Positions 17,946 through 26,466 of a DNA stretch of 47,811 nt are shown here, piece by piece. Both the position numbers and the translations under genes were made by a program. A model generated the notes under the pieces. It made no database searches, had not been told where the DNA came from, and saw only the letters and a list, made by a program, of their open reading frames with translations. Each line of letters begins with the position of its first letter. Position 1 is the stretch's first letter. The DNA comes from an uncultured Prevotellaceae bacterium (GTDB lineage Bacteria; Bacteroidota; Bacteroidia; Bacteroidales; Bacteroidaceae): contig ONGG01000045.1 of NCBI GenBank assembly GCA_900317305.1, forward strand, positions 1 through 47,811. The letters run 5' to 3'.

Positions 17946-19844
17946 CTATTCGATGAACAAGAATGCACCTTTGGCCCTCACGCGCTCTTCGTGAATGAGG
18001 TGGCTGAGGGTGGCATCGAGCTCGGCCTTGGGAATGCCCAGGGCATGTAGTTCGGTGATATGGTGCTGTTGGTGGTCGGCAAGTAGGGCGAGGATGCGCT
18101 CATTGGCTGCCTCCATGACCTCGCTGTTCTCGCTCTTGCCCTGATGGGCCAGGCACACGTCGCACTGTCCGCAGTCGTGTGTGCTCTCCTCTCCAAAATA
18201 CCTCAGCAACTGGCGGCTTCGGCACACGGTGTCGTTGGTGGCGTAGGCAATCATGCTGTCGATGCGCTGCACATAGCTCTCCAACCGGTCTTCATACACC
18301 TCACGGGTGATGACAAGCCGCGAACCTTCCTCGCGGCGCTGGGCATAGCAAATGGCGGGCATCTTGCGACGGGGAATGAAATGAAGAATGTGGCGCTTGC
18401 TCAACTGCTTCAGTACCATATAGGTGGTCTGAGGGTCGAGGCCAGCCTTGCGGGCCACCATGTTCTCGTTGATGAAGCAGTAGTCGGCGAACAGTCCGCC
18501 GTAGAGGCGCAGGAGTGCCGTGATGACCTCGTTCTCCACAGGCGAGTTGTCGTTCAGCATGTAGAGCTGGTCGCGCTCGAGCAGGAACCTGAGGCGCGGA
18601 CTGTTGTCGGGGTCGGTGTCGTAGATCAGGTAGCCGGCGCGCTGTAGGATGCGAAGGGCAGCGTCTACTTGTACGGGGAAGTGCTTGAAGGCCTTGCAGA
18701 ACTTGTCGATATCGAACTCCAGAGTGGTGCCCTCGCCAAAGCCCACCCCCATCTGGAAAAAGTCGGCCAGGTGGTCGTACACCTGCCTCACATAGTCTTT
18801 CTCGGGAAAGGTGTCGGTCATGCGCTTGTTGAGCTTGCGCTTGTCGGAGGAGTTGTAGAGCAGCACGGCATACGACTTCTTGCCATCGCGTCCGGCACGT
18901 CCGGCCTCTTGGAAATAGGCCTCGGGCGAGTCGGGACAGTCGATATGGAGCACAATGCGCACGTCGGCCTTGTCGATGCCCATGCCAAAGGCGTTGGTGG
19001 CCACCATCACCCTCACCTTGTCGTCGTGCCAGGCTTTCTGACGTTCGTCTTTCACCATGGGGTCGAGTCCGGCGTGGTAGAAGGTAGAGGTGATACCGGC
19101 GGCATTGAGCAGGTCGGATGTCTCATGCGCTCTTTTTCGGCTTCTCACATACACGATGGCACTGCCGCTCACCCTATGGAGAATATTGGAGAGTTCGGTG
19201 AATTTGTCGGGGGCATTGCGAACGATATAGGCAAGGTTCTTGCGCTCGAAACTCATACTGTAGACATTCTTCTCGGCGAAGCCCAGTTTGGCTTGGATGT
19301 CGTCCACCACCTGTGGCGTTGCGGTGGCGGTGAGAGCGAGTACGGGGATACCGGGAAGTGCCTTGCGGATATTGGCAATGCGTAGGTAGGAGGGTCTGAA
19401 ATCGTAACCCCACTGGCTGATGCAGTGAGCCTCGTCTACGGCAATGAAGCTCACCTTCATGTATTGGAGCTTGGCAAGGAAGAGGGGTGAGGAGAGACGC
19501 TCGGGCGATACATAGAGAATGTTGACCCCTCCAAAGACGGCATTGTTGAGGGTGGTCACAATCTCGTCGTGCGTCAAGCCCGTGTAAATGGCCGATGCGA
19601 GGATGCCCTTCCGCCGCAGGTGGGTCACCTGGTCTTTCATCAGGGCGATGAGAGGTGTCACCACCAGGCATACGCCACCCTTGAGCAGCGCAGGCACCTG
19701 GAAGGTGATGCTCTTTCCGCCGCCCGTGGGCATCAGGCCCAGGGTGTCGCGACCCTGGTCGATACTTTCGATAATCTCACGTTGAATACCCCTGAAGTCG
19801 TCGTAACCCCAGTATTGGCGAAGAATTTCCTGGTATTTGTCCAC
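17946..19844 (-). CDS. recQ: ATP-dependent DNA helicase RecQ
   Basis: The 632-residue helicase has Walker A (MPTGGGKS), the DEAH box in AVDEAHCISQWGYDFRPSYLR, helicase motif VI in FQEAGRAGRDGK, and the zinc-binding RQC cysteines (CRSRQLLRYFGE, then CGQCDVC). The start chosen is GTG at 19844 (VDKYQEILRQYWG), 13 nt after the recJ stop; an ATG at 19883 inside recJ is the alternative. It unwinds DNA for recombination repair; RecJ degrades the 5' strand in the same RecF-type pathway, so the gene pair is meaningful. Confidence 0.93.
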   Translation of the reverse strand: MDKYQEILRQYWGYDDFRGIQREIIESIDQGRDTLGLMPTGGGKSITFQVPALLKGGVCLVVTPLIALMKDQVTHLRRKGILASAIYTGLTHDEIVTTLNNAVFGGVNILYVSPERLSSPLFLAKLQYMKVSFIAVDEAHCISQWGYDFRPSYLRIANIRKALPGIPVLALTATATPQVVDDIQAKLGFAEKNVYSMSFERKNLAYIVRNAPDKFTELSNILHRVSGSAIVYVRSRKRAHETSDLLNAAGITSTFYHAGLDPMVKDERQKAWHDDKVRVMVATNAFGMGIDKADVRIVLHIDCPDSPEAYFQEAGRAGRDGKKSYAVLLYNSSDKRKLNKRMTDTFPEKDYVRQVYDHLADFFQMGVGFGEGTTLEFDIDKFCKAFKHFPVQVDAALRILQRAGYLIYDTDPDNSPRLRFLLERDQLYMLNDNSPVENEVITALLRLYGGLFADYCFINENMVARKAGLDPQTTYMVLKQLSKRHILHFIPRRKMPAICYAQRREEGSRLVITREVYEDRLESYVQRIDSMIAYATNDTVCRSRQLLRYFGEESTHDCGQCDVCLAHQGKSENSEVMEAANERILALLADHQQHHITELHALGIPKAELDATLSHLIHEERVRAKGAFLFIE

Positions 19845-19857
19845 AGAGCCGTCTCTT

Positions 19858-21606
19858 TCAGCTTGGTTTGCCTTCGGCCACATCCTCCTCGGCGGCACGG
19901 ATGTCCTCAATCTGCAACTGCACGCTGCCGTGTTTGTAGATGTTGTCTTCGATGGTGTAGGCAATGTCGAAACTGCGTTTCGACTTGATGTAGCGTGCCG
20001 AGGCGCTCTGTCCGAAGGCGATGCCGTTCATCACGTTGTTCGATTTCGAGTCGACCAGTTCGAGCTTGATGTGCTCTTGCTCACGGCCCACCACCTTGCT
20101 CGTGCCGAAGTCGTAGACGCCGATGGTGCAGAAAATGGGCTTCTCGTTGCCAGGCCCGAAAGGAGCAAAGCGCTTCAGGTCGTTGTGCAGGCGTTTCGAC
20201 GAGATATCCTTGAAGTCGATCTGTGCGTCGATGTCGAGGATGGGCTCCGTCTGCTCGGGTTGGATATGCTCCTCCACGTACTTCTGGAACCGCTGCTGGA
20301 ACTCCTTGATGTCGTCCCATCTTAGGGTAAGACCAGCGGCATAGGTATGTCCGCCGAAGTTGAGCAGCAGGTCGCGGCAGTGCTTGATGGCCGAGTAGAC
20401 ATCGAAACCGGCCACACTGCGTGCCGACCCCGTGGCTAGGTTCTCGTCGCGGGTGAGCACCACCGTGGGACGGAAGTAGATCTCGGTGAGGCGAGAGGCC
20501 ACGATACCGATGACGCCTTTCTTCCAGTTCTCGTCGTAGAGCACGATGCTCGAATGGTGCTTCTGGCTCTCCAACTTGGCCACAATCTGGTTGGCCTCCT
20601 CGGTCATCTGCTTGTCGATGTCTTTCCGCTGCTCGTTGTACTCGTTGATGTGGCGGGCTTTGCGCAGGGCTGTGGCGAAGTCGCGCTCGATGAGCAGGTC
20701 CACGCTCTCCTTGCCGTTCTCCATGCGCCCCGAGGCGTTGATGCGCGGACCGATCTTGAACACGATGTCGCTCATCGAGATGTCGCGGCCGTTGAGTCCG
20801 CAGATGTCGATGATGGCCTTCAGTCCGATGTTGGGGTTCTGGTTCAGCTGTTTCAGTCCGTGGAAGGCAAGGATACGGTTCTCCTCCGTCACTGGCACGA
20901 TGTCGGCGGCGATGCTCACCGCACAAAAGTCGAGCAGGGGAATGAGGCGCGAGAAGGGGATGCTGTTGTTCTTGGCAAAGGCCTGCATCAACTTGAATCC
21001 CACTCCGCAACCACAGAGGTGCTTGAAAGGATAGGTGTCGTCCTCGCGCTTGGGATTGAGGACGGCCACGGCATCAGGCATCACGTCGTCGGGCACGTGA
21101 TGGTCGCAGATAATAAAATCAATACCTATGCTCTTGGCATAAGCAATCTCCTCGATGGCCTTGATGCCACAGTCGAGGATGATAATCAGTTTCACACCCG
21201 TCTCTTTGGCATATTCCAATCCTTTCTTGCTGATGCCATACCCCTCGTCGTAGCGGTCGGGGATATAGTAGTCAATGTTGGAATAGAATTGCTGAAGAAA
21301 CTTATACACCAATGCTACCGCCGTGCAGCCGTCCACGTCGTAGTCGCCATATACCAATATCCTCTCCTTTCTTCCCATGGCATCGTTGAGCCTGTCTACG
21401 GCTACGTCCATGTCCTTCATCAGGAACGGGTTGATAAGGTCGGCTAACTGTGGCCGGAAAAACCGCTTGGCAGCAGACTCCGTGGTAATGCCACGTTTGA
21501 TAAGCAACTGGGCGAGAATAGGACTCATTCCTAACTTCTCCCCGAGTTCGTCAGCTGCTTTCTTCTGGTCTGGTGTAGGTGGTTCGTAATTCCATTTAAA
21601 GTGCAT
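19858..21606 (-). CDS. recJ: Single-stranded-DNA-specific exonuclease RecJ
   Basis: The 582-residue DHH-family nuclease shows motif I (VYGDYDVDGCTAVAL), the DHH motif (FIICDHHVPDD), the DHHA1 region (GGHTYAAGLTL) and a C-terminal OB-like domain. It degrades single strands 5' to 3'. It is the first gene of the recJ-recQ pair. A box close to the -7 consensus (TATCTTTA on the minus strand, 21732-21739) is the best promoter candidate. Confidence 0.95.
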   Translation of the reverse strand: MHFKWNYEPPTPDQKKAADELGEKLGMSPILAQLLIKRGITTESAAKRFFRPQLADLINPFLMKDMDVAVDRLNDAMGRKERILVYGDYDVDGCTAVALVYKFLQQFYSNIDYYIPDRYDEGYGISKKGLEYAKETGVKLIIILDCGIKAIEEIAYAKSIGIDFIICDHHVPDDVMPDAVAVLNPKREDDTYPFKHLCGCGVGFKLMQAFAKNNSIPFSRLIPLLDFCAVSIAADIVPVTEENRILAFHGLKQLNQNPNIGLKAIIDICGLNGRDISMSDIVFKIGPRINASGRMENGKESVDLLIERDFATALRKARHINEYNEQRKDIDKQMTEEANQIVAKLESQKHHSSIVLYDENWKKGVIGIVASRLTEIYFRPTVVLTRDENLATGSARSVAGFDVYSAIKHCRDLLLNFGGHTYAAGLTLRWDDIKEFQQRFQKYVEEHIQPEQTEPILDIDAQIDFKDISSKRLHNDLKRFAPFGPGNEKPIFCTIGVYDFGTSKVVGREQEHIKLELVDSKSNNVMNGIAFGQSASARYIKSKRSFDIAYTIEDNIYKHGSVQLQIEDIRAAEEDVAEGKPS

Positions 21607-21794
21607 TTATGATGTTTTTATTCTTATTGTCTGCTTCCGCGGTGCTCCTTTTCGTATGCCTTGTGGCAGTTTTTTCTTTCGTCATAAGGAGTAATACCGG
21701 CTTAAATTGTCCTAATAAGGCAATTTGGGTGTAAAGATACAAATAAAAATCCATATTGGGCGCGCTTTGGCGCCGTTTTTTAGATTATTTATTG

Positions 21795-22499
21795 TTAATT
21801 GTCTATTTGTTTTAGTATTTGACGTAGACGGCTGTCGCTGGGTGCCCGTTGTATGGCCTCCCTGATGAGGCGGCGGGCCTTGTCGTGATGGCCAAGGTGC
21901 ATGTGGCAGAGGGCCATGTCGCCCATCGACTTGGTCTTGAGGGCTTCCGACTCGGGGTTGGCGCTGCCTTTTGTCCTGACACTCTCGAGCAGTGGCAGGG
22001 CCTGGTCGTAGGCCTCATGGGTAATGGCCACGGTGGCGAGTCCATAGTTGAGCTTCTGTATGAATATGGGAAAGGCGGCGAACGAGCGTCGGTACACCAT
22101 GGTCTGGTTCTCGTAACTTCCCTTGTAGGTGGTCTCGCTGAAAGAGAGTTCGAAGAGGTTGAAGATTTTCTGGCGAAGTGCTTTGGCCAGTCCGTCAAGG
22201 GCGCTCACTTCCTTGCCTTTGTTGCCTTTCTGGTAATACATCCCAGCAGCCTGCTGATAGAGGTTGCAGGCCTCATCGAGTAGTCGGATGGCATCCGTCC
22301 GCCGCTCTTCCCTCGACAGTTCGCAGGCTTTTCTCGTCAGGTCGTCGCCCTTCGCCTGTATTTCCTCGGCCGTGGGTGCCCGTCCCACCACCTTTCTTGA
22401 GGCAGCAGCATGGGTTACCGCACTGGCATGGTTTTGTGCCAATGCTGTCCCTGTGCCGAGAAGGCAGGTCATGATTACGAAAAGGATAGTCCGTCGCAT
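21795..22499 (-). CDS. Secreted TPR-like protein of unknown function
   Basis: The 234-residue protein has a signal peptide (cleavage near ALAQ, residue 22). It is then almost all helical, with spaced small/aromatic residues typical of TPR units (for example KACELSREERRTDAIRLLDE, CHMHLGHHDKARRLIREAIQ). At least two repeats near the C-terminus (about 170-230) are convincing. TPR proteins are scaffolds; no partner can be named. It faces metK across a divergent intergenic region. Confidence 0.8.
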   Translation of the reverse strand: MRRTILFVIMTCLLGTGTALAQNHASAVTHAAASRKVVGRAPTAEEIQAKGDDLTRKACELSREERRTDAIRLLDEACNLYQQAAGMYYQKGNKGKEVSALDGLAKALRQKIFNLFELSFSETTYKGSYENQTMVYRRSFAAFPIFIQKLNYGLATVAITHEAYDQALPLLESVRTKGSANPESEALKTKSMGDMALCHMHLGHHDKARRLIREAIQRAPSDSRLRQILKQIDN

Positions 22500-22605
22500 C
22501 TTGTCGTTTGGGTGTAGTATGGGGCGGAGGAGTTGGTCGGCTTGTCGGGTCGCTCCACCTTTTTATATAGTAACGACAGAGAGCGACTTTTGTTATTTGA
22601 GTGAG

Positions 22606-22641
22606 GATGTTTTTTTGAAAGTTTCAAAAGCTATGAACATC
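22606..22641. promoter_or_regulatory. Nested dyad upstream of metK
   Basis: TTTTGAAA (22613-22620), one G, TTTCAAAA (22622-22629) is a perfect 8+1+8 dyad, enclosed by GATGTT (22606-22611) and AACATC (22636-22641). It lies about 90 nt upstream of the metK -7 box in the divergent 260-nt gap. It could be an operator or a terminator-like structure. I found no SAM riboswitch in this gap. Confidence 0.4.
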
Positions 22642-22717
22642 TTTTATTGTTGATGAAGAGGAGAAGGCCCTCTGCTATTATACCTATAATAATCGTCCTT
22701 CAATTATTCTTTCATAT

Positions 22718-22725
22718 TATTTTTG
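22718..22725 (+). promoter_or_regulatory. -7 box (TATTTTTG) of metK
   Basis: An exact TAnnTTTG lies 34 nt before the preferred metK ATG (22760). An in-frame ATG at 22730 would sit about at the transcription start, which argues against it as the start codon. No clear -33 element is seen. Confidence 0.6.
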
Positions 22726-22759
22726 CAACATGAACAAAGTAATATCAAATATAAAAAAA

Positions 22760-23962
22760 ATGAAAAGAACCGTAATCTGTGAATATGTGGGAGGCGGCCA
22801 TCCCGACAAGGTGGCCGACCAAATCAGTGATGCCTTGCTCGACGCTTTCTTGGAGAAAGATCCCGACACACGCGCTGGCATCGAGGTGATGGTGAAAGAC
22901 AATATCGTGGTCTTGGGCGGCGAGGTGAAGAGTACGGCTCAAATCGACTACGACCACATCGTGAGAGAGACTATGGATGGCATCTGCTATCCCGCCGACC
23001 ATCACCTCTCGGGAGATGACATCAAGGTGATGAATCTCATCGGTAAACAATCACCTGAAATCAGCCGTAGCGTAGACCAGGACGATGGCATCATCGGAGC
23101 GGGTGACCAGGGCTTCTGTGTGGGCTTCGCCTCTAACGAGACGGAAGACCTGATGCCGTTGGGGGCGTATCTCGCCCGACAACTGTGCAAATGTGCGGTC
23201 GACATGCACCACACGTTCGGACCCGACATCAAGTCGCAGGTGGTAGTGTCGTACGACGAAGAGGGTAGGGGACATGTCGACTCCATCCTCGTGAGCACCA
23301 TGCACGAATGCTCACTGGAGAAATGCCGAAAGACGGTCGGCGACTATATCACTAGTAATGGCATGAATATCGATACGCATCTGTTCCAAAAGCACATCAT
23401 CGACGACAGACCGGAAATCGTTATCAACCCTGCAGGGGAGTGGCACACCGGTGGCAGCATCTCCGACTGTGGAATGACCAACCGCAAGATTGTGGTCGAC
23501 CAGTATGGTGGCTATGCTCCTGTAGGGGGTGGTGGTCTCTCGGGGAAGGACATGAGCAAGGTGGACCGTAGCGGGACGTATATGTGCCGCTACCTGGCGA
23601 AGAACATTGTGGCGGCAGGACTGGCGGACACGGCGAAGGTGGAACTGGCGTACATCATCGGTCAACCACAACCCTGTGCCATCAACATCGAACTCAACAA
23701 CTTCGATAAGAGTGCGGACAAACTGTCCAACACCAATCCTCATCTCGCCGAGGACCTCGCAGCATGGATAAGGGAACACATCGACCTCTCACCAAAGGGC
23801 ATCATCAATCGATTCGACGGACTGAAACCTCGCTTCTGTGAGGTGACGAGACGGGGACATTTCGGTCATTCTCAACACCTCCATGAGGAGACTTTCAACA
23901 TGTTCCCTTGGGAGGAAACGACCATTGCCAACCTCCTCAAACTCCGGAATTTACTGAAATGA
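22760..23962 (+). CDS. metK: S-adenosylmethionine synthase
   Basis: The 400-residue enzyme makes SAM from methionine and ATP. Family motifs present: GGGHPDKVADQISDALLDA, GAGDQGFCVGFA and GGGLSGKDMSKVDRSG. Start at 22760 (MKRTVICEYV) is chosen from the promoter position and the usual N-terminus. Confidence 0.96.
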   Translation: MKRTVICEYVGGGHPDKVADQISDALLDAFLEKDPDTRAGIEVMVKDNIVVLGGEVKSTAQIDYDHIVRETMDGICYPADHHLSGDDIKVMNLIGKQSPEISRSVDQDDGIIGAGDQGFCVGFASNETEDLMPLGAYLARQLCKCAVDMHHTFGPDIKSQVVVSYDEEGRGHVDSILVSTMHECSLEKCRKTVGDYITSNGMNIDTHLFQKHIIDDRPEIVINPAGEWHTGGSISDCGMTNRKIVVDQYGGYAPVGGGGLSGKDMSKVDRSGTYMCRYLAKNIVAAGLADTAKVELAYIIGQPQPCAINIELNNFDKSADKLSNTNPHLAEDLAAWIREHIDLSPKGIINRFDGLKPRFCEVTRRGHFGHSQHLHEETFNMFPWEETTIANLLKLRNLLK

Positions 23963-23968
23963 TGAACA

Positions 23969-24035
23969 ACGGATAAATCTGATAGGACTGAAATTTTTAA
24001 CTACGGATAAATCTGATAGAACTGATTTTTTACTT
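23969..24035. repeat. Two tandem copies of a ~34-nt unit
   Basis: The 23-nt cores at 23969-23991 and 24003-24025 differ at one base (G or A at position 18); each starts ACGGATAAATCTGATAG and each is followed by a T-rich stretch. The start-to-start distance is 34 nt. The pair fills the gap between metK and the next gene. With only two copies and no spacers it is not a CRISPR array. Confidence 0.8.
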
Positions 24036-24051
24036 TTAGATAGGTTTGATA

Positions 24052-25089
24052 ATGTTGGATAATGAGCAAATTGTGGAGATGAATGAGAACGTGATGAAAT
24101 GTTTCCCCGAGGGAAAAATTGTCCTGCTTGATGGCAGAGTGGTGGACTGCTACCCACGGGCAGGCTTGGCATTCGGGGAGAGTGTCGGGCAGCCTATTGA
24201 TAGTAAACCGGTCAAAACCGACAAAGAGATGGAGACTGACATGGCGCGGTTCATCAAAAATGCTTTCTTCTTCCTCGCCAACAAAGAGCGCATCTTGACC
24301 GACAGCCGTATGTTCCTTTGTCCGGTTCCTATCCAGTGCGGCATGTCCATATCGGGCTTTGAAGATCCCACGCAGTGCATATACATCCAGTGGTGGGAGA
24401 GGTGTGAGGGTGCGATGCGCACCGATAAAAAAGGCCGTCGCAGTCTGCTCTACAAGTTGTCGGGAAGCAGCTTTAGCGGTCACAATAGTTGTGGAGAGGT
24501 GTATGAGGACGGCAGCACCAAGAACGTGGAACTGCGGCCCTTCTGGGACTACGGGAAATCCTTCATCCACATCAACAACACCTACAAGTCTGCCAAGCAG
24601 AAATACCAGGCCTACTCGCTCCAGCAGGTGCTCGACATTCTCGACCATGAGGAGGAGGGTGACTGTGGCTATGCGCATACCATCAACCAACAAATGCAGT
24701 CGCATGCGATTACAACTCTCAACTATCTGATAAGCGGCATGAAAATCCGCAACGAGGAACTGGCACACCGCTATGAGGAGTTGGAAAAGGCATTGTTCGA
24801 TGAGCGCGTACTTCACTTCTACGACAGATACAAGGATATGGAGAGACGTATCTTCGCGGAGATGGAGCGGCTCCACCAACAAAAACATGACCTGGAAATG
24901 GCGTTGCGGCGGGGCGACAGCAGCAATCAGGACTACCAGCGGCAGATCCAAATTATCATCCAGCGCATCAAAGAGGCAGAACGAGAACTTGCCGGGTTCA
25001 AAGACGAGGAGATTCTCAAGGCTTTTCCAGAACAAGCCCTGCCGTTTTGGCGTATCGAGAGCTATGCCCAAAAACTGAGAGAGAAATGA
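24052..25089 (+). CDS. Unrecognised cytoplasmic protein with C-terminal coiled coil
   Basis: The 345-residue protein has no signal peptide or membrane segment. The N-terminal ~205 residues look globular, with several Cys and aromatic clusters (CPVPIQCGM, YIQWWERC, SSFSGHNSC). From about 220 to 325 the sequence is charged and heptad-like (NEELAHRYEELEKALFDERV, RRIFAEMERLHQQKHDLEMA), suggesting a coiled coil. The start is the ATG at 24052; an in-frame TTG lies 6 nt earlier. I recognise no family and assign no function. It follows metK on the same strand after a tandem repeat. Confidence 0.75.
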   Translation: MLDNEQIVEMNENVMKCFPEGKIVLLDGRVVDCYPRAGLAFGESVGQPIDSKPVKTDKEMETDMARFIKNAFFFLANKERILTDSRMFLCPVPIQCGMSISGFEDPTQCIYIQWWERCEGAMRTDKKGRRSLLYKLSGSSFSGHNSCGEVYEDGSTKNVELRPFWDYGKSFIHINNTYKSAKQKYQAYSLQQVLDILDHEEEGDCGYAHTINQQMQSHAITTLNYLISGMKIRNEELAHRYEELEKALFDERVLHFYDRYKDMERRIFAEMERLHQQKHDLEMALRRGDSSNQDYQRQIQIIIQRIKEAERELAGFKDEEILKAFPEQALPFWRIESYAQKLREK

Positions 25090-25150
25090 TACGGCTCAAA
25101 AGAAGAATCATATGGATGCAGAAACCAAAAACCGTGTTGTTGCCTGTATC

Positions 25151-25185
25151 ATAAAAAGCGCTCCCGCCATGGTGTGACGGGAGCG
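25151..25185 (-). terminator. Intrinsic terminator of the C1B/M24 peptidase unit
   Basis: Read on the minus strand, an 8-bp GC-rich stem (CGCTCCCG/CGGGAGCG, 25159-25185) is followed by CTTTTTAT. It lies 46 nt after the peptidase stop. Confidence 0.85.
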
Positions 25186-25231
25186 GATGGTTTCTTGTAG
25201 CAGCAGTTGCACTGCTATATGTGGTGCGCGC

Positions 25232-26449
25232 TTAGTCGCCCAGTGGCTGGTTCTTGCGTGCGTCTTCCATCTTCTTGAGGATGTCCTTGGGGATGGCGTT
25301 CTTGTTCACCATATAGTCCATGGTGTTGTCGCAGACGAATGCCTTGGTCATGTACCAGATGCCCTTATACTCACCAGCCTCGCCCCATGAGTTCTTCACC
25401 ATGTAGTACTCCTTGCCGTTCTGGTCCTTGGCGATGCCGTAGATGAGCATGCCGTGGTCGTCGGTCAGCTCCCAGTTGTCGTAACGCTCCTGGCGGCGCT
25501 CAGGAGTAGGAGTGATCTCGGGCACGGTGCAGCCCAGCGAGTCGAGTAGGTTGGTCTTCTCCGTACGGGTGAGCTTGAGCCAGCGGGCCATGTCGCTGCC
25601 GGCGAGGCTCTGCGCCTTCTTGCTGTCGATGGCATAGCCGAGACCCTGGCGGGTGAAACCGTCTTCCGACACGTCGCCACCCCATGCCACGGTGTAGCCA
25701 TTCTGGATGGCGTTGTCAATCACGCGCATCATGTCTTCCATAGGAAGGTTCCAAGACAGCGGGTTGCGCCAGTTGTCCTGCACCTCAACGGCAAATTGGG
25801 TGTAAGGCTTTTTGTGCGAGAAGCTGGTAATCGACACGTAGTCGTCGAGGTTGATGCCCAGCGAGTTCACGAATTGCTCTGGAGTGTAGGTCTTTCCATC
25901 ATACTTGAATGTCTCGGGGCATTCGCCCAGATAAGCATCGAGGATGCCCTGCAGACCCTTCTTCCACTGGTTCGACATCTTGCTGGCCTTGTTCTTCGAC
26001 ACGGCGTCGACATACGGAGTCATCACACTGAAGAACTCGTTGAAGTTGTTGAGCGAGTCGCCATAGAGGCTGCCGGGGAAAGGCATGGCGTCCTCCGGAC
26101 AGATGCCGTAGTTCTTCAGACAGTAAAGCACGTCGTAGGCGCTGCCGCCCTGTGAGAACTGGCAGTCGCCATGCAGACGGGTCACTTGGATGGCGCGGTC
26201 CATATAGGTCTTGTTGGCTACGTAGCTCTCGCAGAGGTCGTAGGTCTTGCCGGTGGCCTTCAGTATCTCAGCCTCGAAATAACTGAGGGTGGAATAGTCC
26301 CAGCAGGTGCCCGAGCGGTTCTGGTCCTTGATACTGGTGATGGGGATTTCTTTCACCGTGGTGAACACGGGTTTGTTGCTCTTCTTGTCTTGAGCTTGAG
26401 CACCGATGGCGAGAAGTGCCATGAGTGCCAGTAAGATGGTTCTTTTCAT
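25232..26449 (-). CDS. C1B-family (bleomycin hydrolase/PepC-like) cysteine peptidase, secreted
   Basis: The 405-residue protein has a signal peptide (AIGAQAQ, cleaved near 20). Papain-type catalytic residues are C49 in NRSGTCWDYST, H332 in TDDHGMLIYG and N353 in MVKNSWGEAG, the order and spacing of the C1B family. It probably acts as an aminopeptidase in the periplasm, releasing residues from peptides. It starts 17 nt after the M24 gene, so the two form a peptide-degradation operon. Confidence 0.92.
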   Translation of the reverse strand: MKRTILLALMALLAIGAQAQDKKSNKPVFTTVKEIPITSIKDQNRSGTCWDYSTLSYFEAEILKATGKTYDLCESYVANKTYMDRAIQVTRLHGDCQFSQGGSAYDVLYCLKNYGICPEDAMPFPGSLYGDSLNNFNEFFSVMTPYVDAVSKNKASKMSNQWKKGLQGILDAYLGECPETFKYDGKTYTPEQFVNSLGINLDDYVSITSFSHKKPYTQFAVEVQDNWRNPLSWNLPMEDMMRVIDNAIQNGYTVAWGGDVSEDGFTRQGLGYAIDSKKAQSLAGSDMARWLKLTRTEKTNLLDSLGCTVPEITPTPERRQERYDNWELTDDHGMLIYGIAKDQNGKEYYMVKNSWGEAGEYKGIWYMTKAFVCDNTMDYMVNKNAIPKDILKKMEDARKNQPLGD

Positions 26450-26466
26450 TTTATTCTTGGTTTTGG

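Noticed and set aside
22500-22759. SAM riboswitch before metK
   Set aside because: No SAM-I or SAM-II-like conserved core is visible, and the predicted transcript has only about 30 nt of leader.
23969-24035. CRISPR repeat pair
   Set aside because: Only two copies, spaced 11 nt, with similar T-rich intervals and no cas genes in the window.
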